DNA of 64,000 nucleotides from Brachionus rotundiformis. Its lineage: Eukaryota > Rotifera > Eurotatoria > Ploima > Brachionidae. The stretch is taken from positions 4,911,242 to 4,975,241 of the forward strand of contig JAESIW010000137.1 of NCBI GenBank assembly GCA_016802295.1. The letters run 5' to 3'. The notes under the pieces were generated by a model. It was not told the DNA's origin and did not search any database. It saw only the letters and a list, made by a program, of their open reading frames with translations. Of this stretch, positions 1 through 11,443 are shown piece after piece; within the stretch, counting starts at the first letter, position 1, and each line of letters starts with the position of its first letter. Both the position numbers and the translations under genes were made by a program.

Positions 1-150
1 GTTTCCAAATTTGAATATTGAAATGAAAGAATATAAAAAATTTTTTTTTAATAATGCTAAAAAATTTTATGAAATAAAAGGAATTAACAGAATTATTAGA
101 TCATTAAAAGCAATCTTTGATTAGTAAAAAAAAGAATTTATCATAGTTTT

Positions 151-620
151 ATGTTTTTATGTTTTATCAGTCCAGCTACTAAATTGGTTCCAGATCTAAA
201 AATGCTAAGCTATTCAGAAAGATTGGTTGCATTGAATTTAACCAGTCTAGAGACCAGAAGATTAAGAGGCGATCTGATCGAGATGTTTAAAATTATAAAA
301 GGGCACGACAAGATTAACTGGCATGTACCCTTAGTCTTCAAGAATAATCCAGAAAATACGTTTCGTCCAACCCCTAGACGTCATGATTTTACGTTAGAAA
401 GACAATTAGTAAGGAACTGTGAGCAAAGATTTAATTTTTTCAGCAACAGAGTGGTCAATGTTTGGAATCGACTTGACAGAAGTGTAATTAACTCAGACAC
501 AGTAAATGTTTTTAAAAACAAAATTGACAAACTTGATTTAAACAAGCTATTATGATGAGGCTTAACCCTTGTTCCATGTGCTTGCACATTATAGCTTTCA
601 TTTTATTATTATTATTATTA
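151..620 (+). mobile_element. 3' remnant of a non-LTR retrotransposon (LINE)
   Basis: The reading frame ending at 555 encodes the region that follows the reverse transcriptase domain in LINE ORF2 proteins. It has the pattern ATKLVPDLKMLSYSERL, then LETRRLRGDLIEMFKI, and a tail with NVWNRLD. No RT catalytic motifs lie upstream, so the copy is 5'-truncated or runs off the window edge, and the first in-frame ATG is probably not a real start. After the stop comes a short untranslated tail ending in a TTA/ATT microsatellite near 605-620, as is common at CR1/L2-like 3' ends. It is not a host gene. Confidence 0.75.
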
Positions 621-3600
621 TACCGTCTATTAATACCATTTTTTATTTGAAATTAAAAATTGATTAATTGGTAAAAATTAAAATAGACTCTTTACACATT
701 TTTTTTCATTACTATTGTTTATCATTCAATTTTTCTTTTTGCATTCAAATTAAAATTGTCCAAGAATTTCTTTCAAAGTGCTCGGTAAGTTTTCAAAGCT
801 AAAAGAGAAATCTATTTGCTTTAAATTGTATATTTTTTAAAATCCAAAACTTAACTTCTTTTAATCTAAAGCCGAGTTTATTTTAATCAATTTTTTTTTA
901 CTTTAAACGATGAATAATTCATTCGTTTTTTTATTTTTGTTTTGATACATAAAAATTTAATTTTTTTAAATATATTTGACACAAAAAATTAATGTCTGTT
1001 AGCCTAAAAAATAATGGATTATATTTATTTGACAAAAATTTGGCCACATAAAATGATATTGGTATCAAATTAAAAGCTAATAAATTAAATTTCAACTACT
1101 TTCTGTTAAAAATAAAAATTTTTTCCAATTAATTTTTAATAACTTTTAATGTCTAAAGATGAAACAATTTGGGTAGAATAGAATTAAAATCTCTAATAAT
1201 GAAATACTGACTTTTTAGTTAATTCCAAAACATTCAATAATTAAAAAAAATACCCGTTTATAATATTTTTATGAACAAAAGTTAAATTTATTAAAATAGT
1301 TTAAATTTTTTGATTGCAGTTTAAAATTAAGAAAATGTTTTCGAAAACAATTTTAAAGAAAAAATATCTTTAAGTAAAATAGTAAGAGTGATTATTATTT
1401 GAACAAAAAATTTATGTAACTTAGCCTCGAAAATAAACCACAGGCATAAAATTAAGAAGAAATTATTTTTTACAAACAGTTGTTTTTTTTCAAAGCATAA
1501 AATTCAATAACAAATGACCAAAAACACTAAATTATTTTGAATATAAATTTTTATATTCTATATAAACCAAATTCTTTAGAAGAAACCTTAAAAATTTTGA
1601 AAATTCTAATACAATATACTCTGTTAATATTTAAATTTTTTTTAAAGATTTTGAAGCAATAAAAAAGAATAATTTTTCTGATTTTTCACATTTTCAGAAA
1701 GCTTAAAAGTTTAAAGTGCTCGGTAAGTTTCACAGGTATTCACAGGTATCTTGTAAGTAACTTTGAGGCACAAATTTTTTTAGATATATTTCATTTCATT
1801 TTATCTATCTAGCTTAAAGAGAACAAGGTATTATTTAACTTATCATAAACCAATTCCTTTATAAAATAGACAAATTTCAATCATAAAAAAAAATTATAAT
1901 TGAAATGAACAAAGCATAATACATAGTTTTTTTTTAAATAATGATGAAAAATATATTTCTTTTGATATCAATACAAATTTTTTGTATCAGACTTTTAAAA
2001 AGTCAAATATTTTATTGAGGATAAAAATAAAGTTAATTCAAGTTTACAAATTTCCTTTTTATTTAAACTAATTTATGAGTTTAATAACAATGAGTGTTAA
2101 ATTTCGCTTTATTTCCAAATCTAATGAGTAATTTAGTTTAACCAAGTTTCAAAAAGGTATTACTTTATCCCAAAATTAAGCTAGATAAATAAAAACGCAA
2201 TTATTCTGATTTAAATGAATCCTGTGGCAAATAATCTATGAAACGGAGGGGGGGAGTCATTTGTACAAAGTCTCTTTAGCAAAAATGTATTTTCGTTAAA
2301 TTACATAATTTTAAATAAAGCTTTCTTGATTTGTTATTTTTTTTAGGTGCTAAGTCAATAAAATTATTCTTTTAAATATAAGTAGAATCATTTCATATGA
2401 AGAATTGAGTGGGTTGGTTGTTTATTGCCAAAGACATAATTTCCAGAAAGTTTTATTTTCATGATAGAAAAGCTTTGAACAATGTTTTTTGGATTCAAGT
2501 TTGCTTAAGGTAATGTTTTTCTTTTTTTATAGTTTTTCAAGGCGCCAAAAATAATTAGAAAAATAAAGTTTTAAATTATGAATTTTTATTATGCAGTTGA
2601 TTATTTTTTTTCAAAATTTTCTCTTCAAAATAAATGATTTTAGCTTAAATTAGCCATTGACCTGAAGGATAATTAGCCGAATAAAAAAATCGGGTCGTAG
2701 CTATTTTAATTCTATTTTATTAAATATAATAAAATATCTAAAATAACATTAAAAAAATTGAAAAAAATTATTTTCACTTTATAAAGGTGCTAAGGTAAAT
2801 TGCTAGCTAAACATTTACGAGAGTAATTTTTCCTAATTCAAATCGCATCATTTAACTTTAATTGCGAAAGTAAAATAAAATTTTACTTCTGTAGTATTTG
2901 ATGCTTCGAATTAAATTCATGATAAAACATAAAGTTAATTAAAAATATTTTAATTAGTTTTTTAAATTGGGTTAAATTTTAAATAATAATTGAGGATATG
3001 TTTGGAATTAGATTATTCAAAACCAGTAATTATTAATATGAAAAAAAATTTTCCCCTACAATAACTGGACTTAACCAAGTCCTAATTAGAATTATTGTTT
3101 ATAAACAAAGTACTTATTTTGTTTAGAACAGAGATAATTCTTAAGTACAGAGAATTATCATTTGTTTAGAAATTGGTTTTTAATTTGTTCATATTTTAAT
3201 AAATATTGCGTAATTTAAAGTCTAAAATTTTAAATTTTTTTAAAGGAAATTTAATAATTCGATATAAAATAAATTTTTTTAGAACAATTTTTAACATACA
3301 GTGAAATATTCTAAAAGGAAAACAGATAATTATTCTAATGTATATGATGGTCGATTCATCTTTGGAAAATAATTAATAAACAAATAGGTTAAATTGATAT
3401 ATGGCTAATCTAAACAATATAAATTATTTAGGACTATTTTAAATTTTTATATCAGATTAGCATAATTGCTTTGAGCTAAAGAAATTAAATCGATTTTTTT
3501 CCCATTTTTGTAATAATTATTAGAAATTAATAAAATTTTATAATTTTCACTGATGCTTAAAGGAAAAAAATAATTTTTTTAATTAAATTTCGTTTTTATT

Positions 3601-4084
3601 AATGTTGTGTTACACAAAAAAAATTTGATTTGCCTCTCGAAGCAATCAACATAATGTCCTTGATAACCAAAGTGTATTTTTTTATAACTTTTATTTGGGA
3701 GTTAACCTGTTGCCAAGGAAACAAGTCCATACACAAATTATTGGAATGTGTTATTTGTTAGAACAAATCTCTTCGGCGCTACCATCACATATATGTATAT
3801 TGTATATATATATATTATGTTTATGTTATTAAAATTTAGAAATTAACAAAACCTCATAGTGTATAGAAAAATCTGTATATTTTTTATATATTTTAAATTA
3901 AAATTCAAAGTGATACGTATGTATTCGAAAAGAATGATTTTAATTTTCATTATTTGAGCTGAAACCAGCAACAACTAAAAAGTTTAGAATAAACATAAAA
4001 ATTTAATAGTAACCTGACAGAACAAATTTGGAATAAAACAAACCTTTTCGCTTATTAATTTAGATTAAATAGTTTCTAAATAAA
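621..4084. other. AT-rich intergenic region
   Basis: No gene was recognised in about 3.5 kb. It holds poly-A/T runs, a G7 run near 2249, a TA-rich microsatellite near 3787-3825, and four short GTGCT-type motifs at 779, 1716, 2347 and 2787 that sit against splice-site-like sequence (see findings). Confidence 0.5.
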
Positions 4085-4596
4085 ATGGAAGACAACGCTG
4101 AAGATGTAAAGTCCGATAATATTGGACATAAAATTTAAAAATTTAATTTTTGTTTTATTGTAGACCACATTCGTGGTTGATGAAGTGAGCACCATAATTA
4201 AGGATGCAATCGAAGGCTCAATTGGAGGAAATGCCTATCAGCAAAACAAAGTAAACTCATGGACATCGAGTGTGGTCGAAACGTGTCTAAATCAGCTAAC
4301 CAAACTTGGCAAACCATTCAAATACATCGGTATCTTATCTTATTTAAACTTTTGGCATCAAATAAAACTAATTTAATTTAAGTGACCTGCGTTATAATGC
4401 AAAAAAATGGTGCTGGTCTTCACACTGCTAGTTCCTGCTTCTGGGACAACACCACTGACGGTCAGTGATTATTTTTCTAGCTTGAATTTTTTTCTCATAT
4501 CTAATCTTTTTTTTTAAATTTTCAGGTAGTTGTACAGTAAGATGGGAAAATAAGACTATGTATTGCATTGTTAGTGTGTTTGGTTTATCTATTTAA
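4085..4596 (+). CDS. DYNLT3: dynein light chain Tctex-type (DYNLT1/3-like)
   Basis: Small light chain of cytoplasmic dynein that dimerises and binds the intermediate chain and cargo. Four exons were read: 4085-4105 (start MEDNAED), about 4164-4330, about 4382-4459 and about 4525-4596. The joined protein, about 113 residues, is collinear with the whole Tctex1 family: TTFVVDEV, GGNAYQQNKVNSWT, KPFKYI, VTCVIMQKNGAGLHTASSCFWD, TVRWENKTMYC and the C-terminal FGLSI. The second and third introns are phase 1, after the KYI codon and after the TDG region. The gene is convergent with a paralog 430 bp away that has introns at the same places. Whether it is DYNLT1 or DYNLT3 cannot be settled by eye. Confidence 0.92.
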
Positions 4597-5027
4597 AATA
4601 AATTACATAAACTTGGAGAACGAAAATGATTTTTTATCTTTACGAAACAGCCCATTTATACCATTTAAATTAAATTAGATTATATAAATATAAAATTATC
4701 TTAAAGCTATAATTATTTAATTTTTATTTTATTTTATTTTATTTCTTTTCCACTTTGTTTCTTTAAATCTGGATCCATTTATTGTTTTAAAACTAATTAA
4801 ACAATCTATTTAAAATGCTTGTAATTCCTAAGTTGGATTCTAAAATTATATTCTAGCTTCATGGGTGATCGTGATATAAGAATCGGCAATTTTTTTGGCT
4901 TTATGCTTCTTTAATTTTTCTCTAAATAATAAAATTTCTTTATCTTTACACATGTTTTATTCCCTCCTAATTAAAAAATAGCACACAGGTTGTTACTTAA
5001 TTTTATTCAATAATTCAAATTGATAAT

Positions 5028-5570
5028 TTAATTAGATAAAGCATAATTTGTTACAATTACATTCATCGATTTGCTTTCCCATCGGGTGGTGCACAAATCT
5101 AAGTGAAATTATAGAAATATAAACAACTAAAAGGATTTAGGGTACCATCTGTATAGTTGTCCCAAAAAACCGAGCTAGAAGAATGCAGGCCAGATCCATT
5201 CTTGCCCATTATAACACAAGTAACTTAAATTTATTTATTAAATTGGCAAAAAAGTAATCATACACAAACCGATATGCTTGAATCCCGGATAAGCATCCTT
5301 CAATTGGTTCAGACTTTTTCCCACAATTGTTTCGATCCATCCGTTCACGGCCTGATAGTCGAACACCTGATTGCCTATAGTCTTTTCTATTACCTTAACA
5401 TGCATTTCATTTTTAAAAAAAAACTATCTATCTTTAATAAAATGCTAATTACATTTTCCAATATTTTGGACACATTTTCTGCGTCATATTTAATCTAGTT
5501 TATATTTTAATTAAAAATAAAATGTGCATTAAAATTTAATTACTTTTTTTAATTGTGAAATTGATGCCAT
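5028..5570 (-). CDS. second dynein light chain Tctex-type paralog
   Basis: Minus-strand gene with five exons. The start is MASISQLKK at 5570, and the stop is at 5028-5030. Recognisable blocks are DAENVSKILENVIEKTIGNQ, YQAVNGWIETIVGKSLNQL, the family hallmark VTCVIMGKNGSGLHSSSSVFWDN, and TTRWESKSMNVIV at the end. The introns after the KHI codon and after the TD codon fall at the same positions and phases as in the neighbouring convergent paralog, which supports an old inverted duplication. It is clearly more diverged than the first copy: the C-terminus reads NYALSN instead of FGLSI and the N-terminus has an extra intron. A flagellar or testis-type Tctex light chain is possible; this is inference. 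Confidence 0.85.
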
Positions 5571-6242
5571 TGTGTAAATTTTTAAATTTTTTTTAATTAA
5601 ATATAAAGTCCCTAATTCAAATTCAATAATTCAAATCAATTGATTTAGCATCTTAAATTAAATAAAAATGTCCTAGCTACAACAATTCGTAGCCATTCAT
5701 TATTTTAATCAAGTAGGCAATTATTGAAAGAATAATAAATGCCATAGAAATTCAATTTTATTTTCATTTTTAAGCAATGGAAAACAAAAATTCTATAATA
5801 TTCAAATTCAAATAATATTCAAAAAATTTTAACTTAATCAAAAAAATAAAATTTACATCTAAAATTAACCAAGTTCAAATTCTTATGATCATTAATGAAG
5901 ATTTTTTTTATTTGGAATATGCAAGCTTGTATCAGGGCCAGACAGAGATAAAATTCTAGGTAAATAATTTGACTAAAATAGAAAAAAAAGCCAATCCCAT
6001 TTTAAAACTAATTTAACATTGTTTCTTTAGCTTAAAATATATAATTTGAGTATATATAATAAAACCTTTTTGAAGCAAACAAAATTAGCATTTATTTTAA
6101 TAAAAAAATATATTATATTTATATATATATATTTTTTTTTTATTTTTTTAGCTAAAGACTTAAAAGGTAAAATCGCTCACGTAAGATGCTTCTAGTATTT
6201 TGTAAAATGAGAGCTTGCTAACGAGACATCAAGATTAGAAAA
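5571..6242. promoter_or_regulatory. intergenic region between divergent genes
   Basis: About 670 bp separates the start of the minus-strand Tctex gene from the ANKRD11/12-like gene. It must carry both upstream regions. It is AT-rich, with a TA microsatellite around 6105-6130 followed by a pyrimidine tract and AG at about 6150, which could be an acceptor in a spliced 5' UTR. No specific promoter motif can be defended. Confidence 0.3.
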
Positions 6243-8077
6243 ATGAATAGTAGCGAAAATCAGTCACAGAGTGTTGATAAACCAGCTGAATCCGAGACCA
6301 AGACCAAATCTAAAAAGTCTGAACGTGAAGAAGGTGAAATAGATGACGAGGAGGACGAGTACGAGCATTATTCGGATGAGGAAGAGACAAAAGGTCCAAA
6401 GACAAAGGAGGTTCCAAAAGTGGACAATCTAGGCCAAGGACCCAATCAAGATAGCTTTGACGATGACGAAGACGAGCTCGGCCTAAGCAACAAGAGGCTA
6501 AAAATAGATGAGGGCGAAGAACAGGCCCAAGAGACAAAAAATCTGGAGCAAGACGCTGACTTCTCTTCGGCTTCATCTGCCGTCAGCGCCTTCTCCACCT
6601 CATCTGTCAAAACTGAGCTTTCAGCCATATCGTCCACTTCGTTGCCCCTTTCTGGTCACAGCCAGAAATCAGACGAGGACTCGAAAGCTCAAAAAAATGC
6701 CGATAAACTTAAAGTGCCTCCGTTGAAAATCATTTGCTCGAATCCGAACGGAGGCCTGCCCTACATTAAGTCCCAAGATGCCAAAAGCGAGGCAAACCAT
6801 GTAAGCACACGGTCCAAAAGCGCTTTAAAAACAAACCGTACCGCAAGTCCCATTCCGAATGCTAAAACCACTCCTAGTCGACGAAATGCCATGGGTCGTT
6901 CATCTCCATCTGTCAAACTCAGATCATCAAGTCCGTCCAGCGACTCGTCCACTATGTGTGCAGCGAATGCCGACAGCTTGATCAAACGCAAGCTCAGATC
7001 CCACACCAAACAGCTCCAAAATGGCGATGGTTCACTTCAAAAGTCTTCCTCTTCTTCGCCTATTGACGAGACTGAGGAAGATACCAAGCTCGAAAGCAAA
7101 ATTTTACTAGTTACTGGCCAGAACATTGCAGATGCCACGGCCACTACTCAAACACAAAATTGCGGTCAAGCACATGAACAAATAATGGGAAATGCCACAG
7201 CCAATTGTATGAAAAAATTCTACGAAATCAGAAATGTGGTCACTAGGCAAAAGGAGGCTCTGATGCAGCCAAATGCTCGACCTGAACTTCCCAAGAATAT
7301 AAATGAATTTTTATTAGTAAAAAGAAACTATTTAATACGTCATAACTCTGACGTAAAAAGGTCCATACCTTTGGTAAATTAGATATTTTCATCAAATATT
7401 AAGTAGATATTTAATTAATTAATATTTAGTTAACTGCTCCAAATGATATGCCCCAAGAGCTAAAACAACTTTTCACAAAGCAAGAAAATGAGCGTCATAA
7501 GCTGCGCCTGAGGCATCGTATTGAACAGGTTCATAATTGAGAAAAATAAAAATAACAAAAAAATATAAAATTTTTTTATTTTGTTTAAAAGGATAAATTG
7601 ATAATTTTGCATGAACAGGAAGTGCTCAGATGTTTCAAAAAGCAGTGCAAGAGTGAAATGAACCAAACAGTACCATTGAGCTTCTGTGCCATAATCAAAG
7701 ACGCCGAAGTCTATTCGTTGTATAAAAATGAGCTCGCTTCTGAGCGCCAGAATCAAATAATGACGCCCATGAGCCCCGATGATACACTATCCAATAGTTT
7801 AAACAAAGTAAAGCAAAAATTTCTCATTTTCAAGAATGACATGGTAAAGAGGCAATTGAATGAGTCGGATTCGTTATTTGCTGTACAAAAAATGGATTTT
7901 CAATCAAAAATAAGGGATTTGTCGCTAAGCTACGATCAATTGAATGTTCCCATTGTAAATGTGAACAATAAATTTGATTTATTTGATCCAGCTTCGCAGT
8001 TTTCCATTCAACGAGTCCTACCATCTACTGGTAGTCATCTAGTCTCTGTAGTGCCTCTTACAACAATGTTCACGTGA
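6243..8077 (+). CDS. ANKRD11/ANKRD12-type C-terminal domain protein (no ankyrin repeats)
   Basis: Three exons: 6243-7373, 7430-7528 and 7592-8077. The first roughly 320 residues are low-complexity and acidic/serine-rich (REEGEIDDEEDEYEHYSDEEE near residue 30, long Ser/Lys runs), like the nuclear disordered middle of ANKRD11/12. The last 240 residues match the conserved C-terminal region of that family: FLLVKRNYLIRHN, LKQLFTKQENERHKLRLRHRIEQ, LHEQEVLRC, SFCAIIKDAEVY, AVQKMDFQSKIRDL, and a closing VPIVNVNNKFDLF. In vertebrates these proteins are chromatin-associated co-regulators that bind HDACs and nuclear-receptor coactivators. No ankyrin repeats are encoded here or just upstream, so it is shorter than the family (about 570 residues against over 2000). 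The identification rests on the C-terminal block. Confidence 0.75.
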
Positions 8078-9212
8078 TTACATTCGGTTTTGTAAATTAA
8101 AAAAAAAACAAAAAACTCACAATATTTGGTCTTAAAAACCAAAATGAAAATACGCTAAGCTTTTTATTAATATTTTTTTAATTTTTTTTTTAATTTTATT
8201 TGAATAAAATTTTATCTAATATTTTTAAAAATTTTTCGTAATAAAGTGTCCAAATGATAAAAAAAGTTTATTTTATTTTACTATATTGGTAGTTAATTGG
8301 TCGCTTAAGTTTTCAATTTGGTAAATGAGGCATTTTTTTTAAAGATCTGTCTATTCCTAATAGCATGAATTAAAAGAAAATAATTAAATTTAAGGGATAA
8401 GCTTTATTAGCTAGCTGTAATTGGTTGAGCATAGATCAAAATCATTTACTTTAATAATAATCCAGCTTAAAATGAATATTAACTTGCTTTTAGTATTACA
8501 ATTAGATTTTAATTAAAAAATAATCATTTTAAATTTTAATGTAGAGGTAATAACATATTTCATTCAAAAAGTAGAAAATTAAATTATTAAAACTTTGTTT
8601 TAAAAAATTCTCAATTTCTAATAAATTCATAAAATTATATTTTTTCAAGATATTAAACCAGTTGAAATTTGACCAAAAAATTTCATGGATCTTTTAGTAT
8701 TAATTAATATTTTTGGCTCTAATATTAATAGTCTTCTTCTTTTAAAAAGAATAGAAATTTATTTTCGCCAAACGGTTTATGAGAAAAATCTATAATTAGT
8801 ATTATTTGTTTATGAATTAAACTCTCATTTAATTTTTTATCATATTTTAAATAAATTAAACAAGCTTTAGGGATTATTAATAAAATTTAACATATTAATT
8901 AGATTTTTAAAAATGATGACCTTTAATAAAAAGTTAAAATCACCATATTCTCAATTACTTACAATAATAGATAACAATTAATTATTGCATAACTTTTTCA
9001 TACATAGCTTAACCTCATGACCTTAATTTTTCAAAAAAAATTAAATATTTGTATAATATAATGAAATAATTAGAGATCATTGTCACTTGAAAAAAATATT
9101 TAATTTTTATTCAAAAGATACTTTTTTAAATTGTTATTTTTTCTGAAATTAAATTTCTTATTTATAAATCTTAATTTAACTCAAATTTGTTTTTTATTAG
9201 AATAATAATTAA
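8078..9212. other. AT-rich intergenic region
   Basis: This is 3' flank of the ANKRD11/12-like gene (AATAAA-like sequences near 8201 and 8240) and 5' flank of the fucosyltransferase gene. No other gene or repeat family was recognised. Confidence 0.4.
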
Positions 9213-11157
9213 ATGAAGCATTTAATTATCAAATTTTCTGTATTTTTTGTCTTAATTTGGTTCGTGTGTCTTTGGTTTATTTTGTCCAAAAATTTTATCC
9301 AAACTAAAAAAGATGTCATACAAAATGACTTGTATGAAGTTCAAATATTAAAAAATAGAATTGAACTAGCCGAAAAACAACTATCAAGATTAGAAATAAA
9401 AAATTTAGACAGCCAACTTTTAATCAAAAGTTTAAGGTAATTAAAATGTTATTTAATTTAAAAAAATTAATTCATGTTTGAAGAAACCAAGCAAAACTGA
9501 GTGATAAAAATAAAAATGAAGACAAATCAGATAAAAGTAATTATAAAAAAAATTAGATAAATTGAAAATTATTATTTGTTTAGATCCTAGTGAACTTTTC
9601 GAAAGTCTGAGGCGCAAAATTTTTAATGACATCAACGACCTTTCTTATTTTACCAATGACCAATTTCTAAAATTAAAAAGAGATAATTCTTTAGAGCAAA
9701 AGATATCTTTTATTGAACAAAATTTCAATGAACGTATTAAGTAAATTCCTTTAAATTTTTTATTAATTTTAATTATTTTTTTTGTAGTTTATTATTTGTA
9801 GAAATGTACAATTTATCAACTATTGATAGCTTGGGTGATTGGCGAAAGTTCGAGGCCGATTCATTGGCACTAAGAGTTCAAAAAAAATTTTACCAACTCC
9901 AAAATCCAATTGATTGCGATCAACAAAAAAAATTAATTTGTGATTTGAATAAATCTTGTGGATTTGGATGTCAAATGCACCATGCATTGTACTGTTTTAT
10001 TTCATCATATTTCATAAATCGAACCATGTTACTTGACTCAAGTGGCGCTACAATCCTAAAGGCTTTTTAGCATATTTTAAGCCACTGAGCGAAAAATGTA
10101 CAAGAATAAATGGTTATGGAGTCCAATGGAATGGTAAAAGAAAAATAAAATCAAAAAATTAATCAATTAATTTTTTAATATAAAGGTAACATATTCGAAA
10201 CAGCTGATGTTATTCATTTACCAATCATAGATGAAATAGCCATAAAGCCTAAATTTTTTCCACTAAGCATTCCAAAAGAATATTTGAAAAGCTTAAGTCG
10301 ATTCCATGGTGATCCTTTTGTATGGTGGGCAGGTCAAATTTTGTCCTATCTGATGAGATTCAATGATAATTTCTCCCGTATGGTTCACGAAAAGAAAAAA
10401 ATTCTTGGATTTCGGACACCTTGTGTTGGGTAGCTGATCTAAATTTCAATACATTGGTTTATATTTAGATTTTTTTCAGGGTACATGTCAGACGAACTGA
10501 CAAAATTGGTACAAAAGCTTCGTACCATGCACTTAGCGAATACATGAAGCATGTAAACAATTTTTTTGATGTTTATGATTTAAAAACTTCAAATAAGAAT
10601 ATGAGAAATGTCTACTTAGCTACCGATGATATAAATGTACTAAAGGAAACAAAAAAAAAGTAAGATATATTTAAATTATATTTTATTGGGTTTTAATATG
10701 GATATTTTTTCCAAGTTATCCGCAGTATAATTTTATTGTTGATGAAATAAATGCCGAAAGTGCATCTTTAAATAAAAGATACTCACCAGAATCAGCACAA
10801 GGTGTAATTCTTGACATACATTTTTTGTCTCAATGTGATTTCTTGGTGTGTACCTTATCATCCCAAGTGTGTCGATTGGCATACGAAATCCAACAAACCC
10901 GCTACCCAGATGCGTCGTGGCGCTTCAAATCACTAGATGATATTTACTATTTTGGTGGTCAATTAAAACATAATGTAATCGCTGTACTGGACCATAAACC
11001 AAATCCTGGTCGTGGAGAAATAGAACTAACAAAAGGCGATTTGGTCAGTATAGCTGGTAACCATTGGAATGGCTACTCTAAAGGCAGAAATCTGAGAACC
11101 CATGAAGAAGGACTCTTTCCATCATTCAAAATAAAAGATACAATTGACTTATTTTAA
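9213..11157 (+). CDS. FUT8: alpha-1,6-fucosyltransferase (FUT8-like), frameshifted copy
   Basis: Golgi enzyme that adds core fucose to N-glycans. Six exons were read: 9213-about 9430, 9584-9740, 9802-10133, 10186-10429, 10480-10659 and 10716-11157. Order of parts: a type II signal anchor (about residues 5-27), a coiled-coil stem (ILKNRIELAEKQLSRLE), then the catalytic region with DWRKFEADSLALRVQKKFYQLQNP, CGFGCQMHHALYC, WRYNPKG, FHGDPFVWW, the GDP-fucose-binding VHVRRTDKIGTKA, YLATDD, and DIHFLSQCDFLVCTLSSQVCR. A C-terminal SH3 domain follows (ALSV-type; GDLVSIAGNHWNGYSKGRN, GLFPS). The architecture is that of full-length FUT8. The oddity is at 10041-10043: the frame ending MLLDSS must shift to reach WRYNPKG, with no credible intron between. 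This is a one-base deletion or an assembly error. The donor of exon 1 is uncertain. Confidence 0.88.
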
Positions 11158-11443
11158 ACAAAATCTTATTTTAATTATTTTAGCAATACATTTGTATTAA
11201 TATACCATTATATCAGTCAATAAATATATCAAATTTGTTTGTTTTCTAAGAACAAAAAGATATTTTCAAAATTTTTTAAAAAAATATTAAAGAATAAAAT
11301 ATATCAATTTATATTATTTTACACGCCCATAAATGTCTACCATTAATTTTAATTAGTTTTGCACTTATTTTCAAAATCAACAGTACCTAAATGTAATTTT
11401 GATTTGGTAAATTATATTTTTTAGTTTTCAGGATTTATAAAAA

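Noticed and set aside
5274..5498. Plus-strand open frame of 74 residues
   Set aside because: It lies opposite the minus-strand Tctex paralog exons, which explain the sequence fully; it is a shadow frame.
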